This document shows positions 1 through 5,671 of a DNA stretch of 9,127 nt, one piece after another. The notes below the pieces were generated by a model, which had not been told where the DNA came from, did no database searches, and saw nothing but the letters and a program-made list of their open reading frames with translations. Every line of letters starts with the position of its first letter. The first letter of the stretch is position 1. Origin of the DNA: Betaproteobacteria bacterium (GTDB lineage Bacteria > Pseudomonadota > Gammaproteobacteria > Burkholderiales > Burkholderiaceae_C); contig VBCQ01000047.1 of assembly GCA_005882155.1 (NCBI GenBank), positions 1-9,127 of the forward strand. The letters are read 5' to 3'. The translations under genes were made by a program, and so were the position numbers.

Positions 1-2519
1 AGCGGCCGATCCTGCCGCCGGAAGAGCTGTTCCTCAAGCCCGAAGACTTCTTCGCGCTGACCGGCGCGCATTCGACGCTCGCGTTACGCGGCAAGGAGCC
101 GACTGACTGGGCACGACCGCTGCCCGACCTCAGCGTCGACCGCGGCGCGCCCGAGCCGCTGAAGAAGCTGCAGCTGCACGTCGGCACGACGCCGCACCGC
201 GTGCTGATCGTCGCCGAAAGCGAAGGCCGGCGCGAAAGCCTGCTCGAGCTGCTGCGCGACAACCGCATCGAGCCGCCGGCAGTCGCGAGCCTCGGCGAGT
301 TCGAAGCCGGCGACGAGCGTTTCGCGATCGCGGTCGCGCCCTTGGCCGAAGGCTTCTTCTGGCAGGAGCCCGAGGAACAGATCGCGATTGAGTTCGTCAC
401 CGAGACCGAGCTCTTCGCCACCTCGCCGACTGCGCGACGGCGGCGCAAGCAAGAGCAGGTCAGCGACGTCAATGCGCTGATCAAGGACCTGTCGGAGCTG
501 AAGGCGGGCGACCCGGTCGTGCATGTGAATCATGGCATCGGCCGCTATGTCGGCTTGATGAACATCGACTTGGGCGATGGCGCGAGCGAGTTCCTGCACC
601 TCGAATACGCCGACAAGGCCACGCTGTACGTTCCGGTCGCGCAGCTGCACCTGATCAGCCGCTACACCGGCGTCAGCGCCGAGGAAGCGCCGCTGCACCG
701 GCTCGGATCCAGTCAGTGGGACAAGGCCAAGCGAAAGGCCGCCGAGCAGGTGCGCGACACGGCCGCCGAGTTGCTCAACCTCTATGCACGCCGCGCCGCG
801 CGCGAGGGCTTTGCGTTCCGCTTCACGCCGCACGACTACGAGGCCTTTGCCGCGAGTTTCGATTTCGAAGAGACGCCCGACCAGCAGGCCGCGATCCACG
901 CGGTGATTCAAGACATGGTGTCGCCGCAGCCGATGGACCGGCTGGTCTGTGGCGACGTCGGCTTCGGCAAGACCGAGGTCGCGTTGCGCGCCGCGTTCAT
1001 CGCCGTCACCGGCGGCAAGCAGGTCGCGATCCTCGCGCCGACGACGCTGCTTGCCGAGCAGCATTACCAGAACATTTCCGACCGCTTCGGCCGCTGGCCG
1101 GTGAAGGTCGCCGAGCTGTCGCGCTTTCGCTCGCCGAAAGAGGTCAAGGCGTCGCTCGAAGGCCTGGCCGACGGCACGATCGACATCGTCGTCGGCACCC
1201 ACAAGCTGATCAGCCAGAGCGTCAAGTTCAAGCGCCTCGGCCTGCTCGTCATCGACGAGGAGCATCGCTTCGGCGTTCGCCACAAGGAAGCGATCAAGGC
1301 GATGCGCGCCGAGGTCGATGTGCTGACGCTCACCGCGACGCCGATCCCGCGCACGCTCGGCATGGCGCTCGAAGGTCTGCGCGATCTTTCGGTCATCGCC
1401 ACTGCGCCGCAACGGCGCTTGGCAATCAAGACCTTCGTTCGCAACGAAGCCAACGGCACGATTCGCGAGGCGGTGCTGCGCGAGCTGAAGCGCGGCGGGC
1501 AGGTCTACTTCCTGCACAACGAAGTCGAGACGATCGAGAACCGGCGCGAGAAGCTGCAGCAGCTACTCCCCGAGGCGCACATCGCCGTCGCCCACGGCCA
1601 GATGCCCGAGCGCCAGCTCGAGCGCGTGATGCGCGACTTCGTGGCGCAGCGCCACAACGTGCTTTTGTGCTCGACGATCATCGAGACCGGCATCGACGTG
1701 CCGAGCGCGAACACGATCGTGATCAGCCGCGCCGACAAGTTCGGCCTCGCGCAACTGCACCAGCTGCGCGGCCGCGTCGGCCGCTCGCACCACCAGGCCT
1801 ACGCCTACCTGATGGTGCCCGAGGTCCAGGGGCTGACGAAGCAGGCGGCGCAGCGGCTCGAAGCGATCCAGCAAATGGAAGAGCTCGGCTCGGGCTTCTA
1901 CCTCGCGATGCACGACCTCGAAATCCGCGGCGCCGGCGAAGTGCTCGGCGAGAACCAGAGCGGCAACATGATGGAAGTCGGCTTCCAGCTCTACAACGAG
2001 ATGCTCGCCGAAGCGGTGCGCTCGCTGAAGGCGGGGCGCGAGCCCGACCTGCTGTCGCCGTTGTCGGCGACGACCGAAATCAACCTGCACGCGCCGGCGC
2101 TGCTGCCCACCGACTACTGCGGCGACGTGCACACGCGGCTGTCGCTGTACAAGCGGCTCGCGAGCGCCGACAAGCCGGAGCAGATCGACGCGATGCTCGA
2201 AGAGATCACCGACCGCTTCGGCAAGCTCCCGCCGCAGGGCCAGACGCTGTTCGACGTGCACCGCCTGCGCGTGCTCGCCAAGCCCTACGGCGTCGTCAAG
2301 GTCGACGCCGCACCGATCCTGATGGTCATCGGCTTTCGCGCCAACCCGCCGGTCGATGCGCAGCGCATCATCGAGCTCGTGCAGAAGAACCGCCACATCA
2401 AGCTCGCCGGCAACGACAAGCTGCGCATCGAGCGCCAAACCAGCGAGCCCAAAGACCGCGCGCAAATCATTCGCGATGTCTTGCGCTCGCTCGGCACGCC
2501 CCATACCCAACCCGCCTGA
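1..2519 (+). CDS. mfd: Transcription-repair coupling factor Mfd, 5'-truncated by the window edge
   Basis: Mfd is a DNA translocase that pushes stalled RNA polymerase off DNA lesions and recruits the UvrA/UvrB excision repair machinery. The frame is open from base 3, so 838 C-terminal codons are present; against E. coli Mfd (1148 residues) roughly the first 300 residues lie outside the window. The first methionine-like codon inside the window (GTG, 201) is internal. Visible in order: the end of the UvrB-like N-terminal part, the RNA-polymerase-interaction (CarD-like) domain with VVHVNHGIGRY near 520-550, Walker A GDVGFGKT at 951-974, the DEEH box at 1254-1265, TATPIPRT, then helicase motifs STIIETGIDVP and QLRGRVGRSHHQAYAYL, and RGAGEVLGENQSG leading into the C-terminal TRCF domain. 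No frameshift or gap is apparent against E. coli Mfd. It ends in TGA 5 bp before serB, so the two are probably co-transcribed. Confidence 0.97.
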   Translation, partial: RPILPPEELFLKPEDFFALTGAHSTLALRGKEPTDWARPLPDLSVDRGAPEPLKKLQLHVGTTPHRVLIVAESEGRRESLLELLRDNRIEPPAVASLGEFEAGDERFAIAVAPLAEGFFWQEPEEQIAIEFVTETELFATSPTARRRRKQEQVSDVNALIKDLSELKAGDPVVHVNHGIGRYVGLMNIDLGDGASEFLHLEYADKATLYVPVAQLHLISRYTGVSAEEAPLHRLGSSQWDKAKRKAAEQVRDTAAELLNLYARRAAREGFAFRFTPHDYEAFAASFDFEETPDQQAAIHAVIQDMVSPQPMDRLVCGDVGFGKTEVALRAAFIAVTGGKQVAILAPTTLLAEQHYQNISDRFGRWPVKVAELSRFRSPKEVKASLEGLADGTIDIVVGTHKLISQSVKFKRLGLLVIDEEHRFGVRHKEAIKAMRAEVDVLTLTATPIPRTLGMALEGLRDLSVIATAPQRRLAIKTFVRNEANGTIREAVLRELKRGGQVYFLHNEVETIENRREKLQQLLPEAHIAVAHGQMPERQLERVMRDFVAQRHNVLLCSTIIETGIDVPSANTIVISRADKFGLAQLHQLRGRVGRSHHQAYAYLMVPEVQGLTKQAAQRLEAIQQMEELGSGFYLAMHDLEIRGAGEVLGENQSGNMMEVGFQLYNEMLAEAVRSLKAGREPDLLSPLSATTEINLHAPALLPTDYCGDVHTRLSLYKRLASADKPEQIDAMLEEITDRFGKLPPQGQTLFDVHRLRVLAKPYGVVKVDAAPILMVIGFRANPPVDAQRIIELVQKNRHIKLAGNDKLRIERQTSEPKDRAQIIRDVLRSLGTPHTQPA

Positions 2520-2524
2520 CATTC

Positions 2525-3232
2525 ATGGCCCAAGAATTCGCCCCCGGTCTCGTCGTTCAAGGCTTCACGCCGCCGCTGAAGTGGTCGAACTTCAAGCTGA
2601 TCGCGTTCGACATGGACTCGACCTTGATCAACATCGAATGCGTCGACGAGATTGCCGATGCGGCCGGGCGCAAGGCCGAAGTCGCGGCGATCACCGAAGC
2701 CGCGATGCGCGGCGAGATCGCCGATTACAAGGAGAGCTTGCGGCGTCGCGTCACCCTGCTGAAGGGCGTTCCGGTGTCGGCCTTGCACGAGGTTTTCGAT
2801 TGCCGCTTGCAGTTGAATCCGGGTGCCGAAACACTGGTGCGCGCCGCGCAATCCGCGGGGCTGAAGACCTTGCTGGTATCGGGCGGCTTCACCTTCTTCA
2901 CCGACCGCATCCGCGACCGGCTGCAAATCGACTTCACGCGATCGAACGTGCTCGGCGTCGAGGACGAAACGCTGACCGGCCGCCTCGTCGACCAGCCGTG
3001 GGGCGACATCTGCGACGGCGAAGAAAAGAAGCGCATGCTGCTCGCGACCTGCGCCCAGCTCGGCATCACGCCGCACCAGGCGATCGCGATCGGTGATGGT
3101 GCGAACGACTTGCCGATGATGGGCGAGGCGGGACTCAGCGTCGCCTACCACGCGAAGCCGAAGGTGCGCGAGAAAGCGATGGTCGCGATCAACGCCGGCG
3201 GGCTGGATCAGCTGCTGAAGGTGCTGGATTAA
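2525..3232 (+). CDS. serB: Phosphoserine phosphatase SerB (short form, 235 aa)
   Basis: This enzyme hydrolyses O-phosphoserine to serine, the last step of the phosphorylated serine pathway, and is cytoplasmic. HAD-superfamily motifs are complete: motif I DMDST with nucleophile Asp29 and Asp31, the substrate-binding IECVDEIA segment (Glu38), motif II Ser119 in LLVSGGFTFF, lysines at 168-169 in the EEKKR segment, and motif III GDGANDLPM with Asp191 and Asp195. The C-terminal AYHAKPKV segment matches E. coli SerB. At 235 residues it lacks the N-terminal extension of the 322-residue E. coli protein; this short form is common in Burkholderiales. The ATG lies 5 bp after the mfd stop with no clear Shine-Dalgarno sequence, consistent with translation after mfd. 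It converges with the MerR-type gene downstream. Confidence 0.96.
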   Translation: MAQEFAPGLVVQGFTPPLKWSNFKLIAFDMDSTLINIECVDEIADAAGRKAEVAAITEAAMRGEIADYKESLRRRVTLLKGVPVSALHEVFDCRLQLNPGAETLVRAAQSAGLKTLLVSGGFTFFTDRIRDRLQIDFTRSNVLGVEDETLTGRLVDQPWGDICDGEEKKRMLLATCAQLGITPHQAIAIGDGANDLPMMGEAGLSVAYHAKPKVREKAMVAINAGGLDQLLKVLD

Positions 3233-3233
3233 C

Positions 3234-3256
3234 TCCCTCCCCCTGGGGAGATGGGA
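3234..3256. terminator. Possible hairpin between convergent serB and merR-type genes
   Basis: The 25-bp gap between the two stop codons contains TCCC TCCCC, a short loop, then GGGGA, a 3-base bulge and GGGA. This gives an interrupted stem of about 8-9 pairs with a very tight loop. Its place between convergent ends fits a bidirectional terminator, but there is no T-tract on either side, so intrinsic termination is doubtful. Confidence 0.35.
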
Positions 3257-3257
3257 T

Positions 3258-3647
3258 TTAAGTCAGCAGATCGCGGTGCGCGCCGGTGACGATGCCGTTC
3301 AGCTGCGCGTGATAGACGGCAATCTTTTCTCTCAGGCGAGCCATGTGCTCATGCTCTAGACGCAATCGCGTGGCGAGCTTGTCGGTGTGCCGCTCGAGCA
3401 GCGCGAGCCTCGCCGCGATCGTCGAATTGCCCTGAGCACGCAACGCGCCGTAGCGCTGCATCTCGCGGATCGACATGCCGGTTTCGCGCAGGCGGTTCAA
3501 CAGAATCGCCCACTGCGCATCGTGCGGGCCGTAGACGCGGTGGCCATTCGGCCCGCGTCCCACCGTGCCCATCAGGCCGATGCGCTCGTAATAGCGCAGC
3601 GTGTGCGCGCTCAAGCCGGTGTGCTTCGCAAACTGCTGGATGTTCAT
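3258..3647 (-). CDS. MerR-family transcriptional regulator (129 aa, no cysteines)
   Basis: This is a DNA-binding regulator of the MerR family, which activates promoters by distorting long -10/-35 spacers. The N-terminal winged helix-turn-helix is plain: residues 1-26 (IQQFAKHTGLSAHTLRYYER, IGLM), a wing with RGPNGHRVYGPHD at 31-43, and the second helix pair at 47-66 with RLRETGMSIREMQRY. A predicted coiled coil of about 40 residues (75-115) provides dimerisation, followed by a short tail. There is no cysteine anywhere in the protein, which argues against the metal- and thiol-sensing MerR groups; the overall form resembles the YyaN/AdhR-like subgroup. The ATG start is supported by an AGGTGA ribosome-binding site at 3651-3656 on this strand. 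It begins 11 bp after the rraA-like stop, so the two are likely one transcript. The effector and target are unknown. Confidence 0.93.
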   Translation of the reverse strand: MNIQQFAKHTGLSAHTLRYYERIGLMGTVGRGPNGHRVYGPHDAQWAILLNRLRETGMSIREMQRYGALRAQGNSTIAARLALLERHTDKLATRLRLEHEHMARLREKIAVYHAQLNGIVTGAHRDLLT

Positions 3648-3658
3648 CGCTCACCTGC

Positions 3659-4150
3659 TCATGGAGTCATCACGACGATGCCGTCTTCGTCGGCGAACAG
3701 GCGGTCGCCTGGCCGCACCCACACGCCATCGATCTGTACCGCGACATCGCGTTCGCCGACGTTGCGCTTTTCGGTCGGCAGCGGCATCAGCGCCAGCGCA
3801 CGGATGCCGACATCGCACTGCGCGAGCTCGGCCGCGTCGCGCACGCAGCCATGAACGACGACGCCGGCCCAGCCGTTGCGCGCCGCTGCAGCGCCGAGGT
3901 TGCCGCCGATCAGTGCGCGCCGCAACGAGCCGCCGCCGTCGACGACCAGCACGCGCTGCGCACCGGGCTCGTCGAGGGCGAACTTGACGAGCGAGTTGTC
4001 CTCGAAGCACTTCACGGTGCTGACCGTGCCGGCGAACTTGCGGCGCCGGCCGAAGTCGCGGAACACCGGCGGCAAGACGCGGAATCCGCCGCTCGAATCG
4101 TTCTTGTATTCGTCGCCCAGGCCGCAGGTCGAAAACTCGTTCGTCGTCAT
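3659..4150 (-). CDS. RraA-family protein (putative 4-hydroxy-4-methyl-2-oxoglutarate aldolase / RNase E regulator-like)
   Basis: The RraA fold covers two known activities: inhibition of RNase E (E. coli RraA, 161 aa) and class II pyruvate aldolases acting on 4-hydroxy-4-methyl-2-oxoglutarate and 4-carboxy-4-hydroxy-2-oxoadipate. The 163-residue protein aligns along its whole length with E. coli RraA, for example VSTVKCFEDN (43-52) and RVLVVDGGGSLRRAL (66-80). It carries G83, then 20 residues, then R104-D105-x2-E108, the pattern linked to metal-dependent aldolase activity; E. coli RraA has RQ instead of RD. An aldolase or related activity is therefore at least as likely as RNase E regulation. 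I chose the ATG at 4150 because it matches the family N-terminus (TTNEFSTCGLGDEY); an in-frame ATG at 4195 would add 15 unrelated residues. A GGAG lies about 13 bases upstream of the chosen start. The MerR-type gene follows 11 bp downstream. Confidence 0.92.
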   Translation of the reverse strand: MTTNEFSTCGLGDEYKNDSSGGFRVLPPVFRDFGRRRKFAGTVSTVKCFEDNSLVKFALDEPGAQRVLVVDGGGSLRRALIGGNLGAAAARNGWAGVVVHGCVRDAAELAQCDVGIRALALMPLPTEKRNVGERDVAVQIDGVWVRPGDRLFADEDGIVVMTP

Positions 4151-4201
4151 CGTGGTTCGCTCGCTCCACTCAGTACATGACGCCAAGTTTCGCACTGCCG
4201 A

Positions 4202-4258
4202 TCAAGCCTTGCGCACTTTCTTCAGCGGCGACTTCAGCGCTTCACTGCGCGCCGGTGC
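4202..4258 (-). other. Out-of-frame remnant of the Lrp-family C-terminal tail
   Basis: Read on the minus strand in a different frame from the Lrp gene, 4258-4202 encodes APARSEALKSPLKKVRKA followed by TGA. A short basic tail of this kind, after a TSIVLS-like strand, is what I expect at the C-terminus of Lrp/AsnC regulators of this type. The upstream gene runs into a stop in its own frame at 4242. The tail therefore looks like the original end of the gene, cut off by a frame-changing deletion near 4258-4265 or by a sequence error. The reading is by eye and the expected tail is from general knowledge of the family. Confidence 0.6.
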
Positions 4259-4631
4259 CATCGCAAAACTTGGTGAGCACTGCATCGAGATGCATGACGT
4301 CGATGACGGCAATCTCGAGGATCCAGCTGTCTTCGCCGGTCACGTTGTAGGCACTGACGACCTCGGGCGTTTGCTGGATCAGCTTCGCAACGCGCGGATA
4401 GTCGGCGCGGCCGATGCGGATGATCGCGCGGATGCCATAGCCGAGCTTGCTCAAGTCGACCGTCGCGCGGTAGCCGCTGATCACGCCCGACGCCTCGAGC
4501 TTGCGCACTCGCTCGGTGACTGCCGGCTGGCTCAGGTGCACGCGGCGACCGAGCTCGGCCATCGTGAGGCGCGCGTCGGCCTGCAGCTCGGCAAGGATTC
4601 GTGCGTCATGGGGGTCGATGGCGATGTTCAA
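4242..4631 (-). CDS. Lrp/AsnC-family transcriptional regulator, apparently truncated at the C-terminus
   Basis: This is an amino-acid-responsive (feast/famine) DNA-binding regulator. Residues 6-60 form the AsnC-type helix-turn-helix: DARILAELQADARLTMAELG, then VHLSQPAVTERVRKLEASGVISGY. Residues 65-123 form most of the RAM ligand-binding/oligomerisation domain, including VVSAYNVTGEDSWILEIAV and HLDAVLTKFC. The protein stops at residue 129 after KFCDGTGAQ, whereas relatives run to about 150 and continue with a final beta strand (TSIVLS-like) and a basic tail. That strand is missing, and the tail is readable out of frame just downstream (4202-4258). The start is TTG at 4631, with GGGGA six bases upstream; no better start fits the family N-terminus. 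It is divergent from the EamA transporter gene, a common pairing in which the regulator controls the exporter. Loss of the last RAM strand probably harms effector binding or assembly. Confidence 0.88.
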   Translation of the reverse strand: MNIAIDPHDARILAELQADARLTMAELGRRVHLSQPAVTERVRKLEASGVISGYRATVDLSKLGYGIRAIIRIGRADYPRVAKLIQQTPEVVSAYNVTGEDSWILEIAVIDVMHLDAVLTKFCDGTGAQ

Positions 4632-4650
4632 GGCAATTCCCCGATCTTTC

Positions 4651-4690
4651 CGTTGAAGTTACTCGGATTGTCGAGCGAAAACCTTCAACG
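4651..4690. promoter_or_regulatory. 8-bp inverted repeat in the lrp/exporter divergent region
   Basis: CGTTGAAG (4651-4658) and CTTCAACG (4683-4690) are perfect inverted copies with centres 32 bp apart, about three helical turns. They lie between the TTG start of the Lrp-type gene and the exporter start. The spacing suits a regulator binding the same DNA face at two half-sites, and the local Lrp-type protein is the natural candidate. Chance occurrence of an 8-bp pair is possible. Confidence 0.4.
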
Positions 4691-4691
4691 A

Positions 4692-4748
4692 TGTATGGAT
4701 CGACGCTCGCGGCTTTCATACGATTCGAGGGCACCGTCCTTCATACGA
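4692..4748. promoter_or_regulatory. Repeated TTCATACGA motif upstream of the exporter gene
   Basis: TTCATACGA occurs exactly at 4715-4723 and 4740-4748, 25 bp apart. A degenerate inverted copy, TGTATGGA (compare TCGTATGAA), sits at 4692-4699. The second exact copy ends 8 bp before the exporter ATG. Such helically spaced repeats in a regulator/transporter divergent region may be operator half-sites for the adjacent Lrp-type protein. Confidence 0.4.
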
Positions 4749-4756
4749 ACAACACC

Positions 4757-5659
4757 ATGACTGCACTCGCCTCCCGCGCCGCTCCACCGTCACCGCTGTC
4801 CGGCTTGCTGCCCTTATGCCTCGCCGCGACCTGGCTCGTCTGGGGCTCGACTTACCTCGCGATCAAGTTCGCACTGCTGAGCTTCCCGCCGTTCTTTCAG
4901 ATGGGCACGCGCTTCGTGTTCGCCGGCGCCGTGTTGATGGCATGGATGCGCTGGCGCGGCGCCGCCTGGCCGACGCGCACGCAGTGGCGCAACGCGCTGC
5001 TCGTGGGCAGCCTGATGCTCGGCGGCGGCATGGGCGGCACGGCCTACGCCGAAGTGTCGGTCGGCTCCGGTCTCGTCGTCGCCTTCATCGCCGTCGTGCC
5101 GTTGATGATCGCCGCGCTGAACCTGTTCTACGGCCTGAAGCCGACCCGGCTCGAGCTTGCGGGCATCGTCGTCGGACTCGGCGGCGTGTCGATGTTGACG
5201 CAGGGCGCGGGATTTCAAGCGTCGCCGGCCGGGCTCGCAGCAATCGCGCTCGCCTGCGTCACCTGGTCGGTCGGCAGCGTGCTGAGCCAGCGCAGCCTGC
5301 CGCTCGCGCCCGGTGCGACCGGCTTCGCGAGCGAGATGCTGTGCGGCGGTGTCGTGCTGCTGATCATTTCGGCGTTGACCGGCGAATCGCCGCAATGGCC
5401 GGCGCAACCCGCCGCCGTCGCGGCCTGGTTCTATCTCGTCGTGTTCGGCTCGTTGATCGCCTTCAACGCCTACATGCTGCTGCTCGCGCACGCGAGCGCC
5501 GGCCTCGCGTCGAGCTACACCTTCGTCAACCCGGTGATCGCGATGCTGCTCGGCGTCGCGGTCGGCGGCGAGGTCGTCACTTCGTTCGAGTGGATGGCCG
5601 CCGGCGTCGTGTTGCTCGGCGTGGTGTTGATGCTGTCGGGGCAGCGGCGAGGCGAATAA
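4757..5659 (+). CDS. EamA/DMT-superfamily transporter, YedA-like (300 aa)
   Basis: This is an inner-membrane permease of the drug/metabolite transporter superfamily; characterised relatives export amino acids and other metabolites. About ten hydrophobic segments are arranged as two EamA repeats. Residues 24-34 hold the family signature TWLVWGSTYLA. The second half shows ITWSV-like CVTWSVGSVLSQRSLPL (167-183), FGSLIAFNAYMLLL (230-243) and SSYTFVNPVIAMLLG (252-266), matching E. coli YedA closely (ATSYAYVNPVVAVLLG). Length is normal and no gap is evident. I chose the ATG at 4757 because it gives the usual short cytoplasmic N-terminus; in-frame upstream codons from 4601 overlap the divergent Lrp gene. 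There is no clear Shine-Dalgarno sequence. The substrate is unknown; the adjacent Lrp-type regulator makes an amino acid plausible. The gene ends 12 bp from the convergent ThDP-enzyme gene. Confidence 0.93.
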   Translation: MTALASRAAPPSPLSGLLPLCLAATWLVWGSTYLAIKFALLSFPPFFQMGTRFVFAGAVLMAWMRWRGAAWPTRTQWRNALLVGSLMLGGGMGGTAYAEVSVGSGLVVAFIAVVPLMIAALNLFYGLKPTRLELAGIVVGLGGVSMLTQGAGFQASPAGLAAIALACVTWSVGSVLSQRSLPLAPGATGFASEMLCGGVVLLIISALTGESPQWPAQPAAVAAWFYLVVFGSLIAFNAYMLLLAHASAGLASSYTFVNPVIAMLLGVAVGGEVVTSFEWMAAGVVLLGVVLMLSGQRRGE

Positions 5660-5671
5660 AGGTTCGACTCG

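Noticed and set aside
84..1517. Long minus-strand open frame opposite mfd
   Set aside because: It is a typical antisense shadow in GC-rich DNA: low-complexity Arg/Asp/Ala/Leu composition, no domain, and fully covered by a conserved gene.
716..3232. Long open frame (838 codons) overlapping mfd and running into serB
   Set aside because: Only the last 235 codons, from 2525, are real (serB). The upstream part is an Arg/Ala-rich shadow of mfd in another frame with no recognisable domain.
4150..4195. Longer start for the RraA-like protein (ATG at 4195)
   Set aside because: The added 15 residues do not match the family, and the downstream ATG at 4150 aligns with the E. coli RraA N-terminus.
5660..5671. 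Terminator between the convergent exporter and ThDP-enzyme genes
   Set aside because: The gap is only 12 bp and shows no inverted repeat or T-tract.
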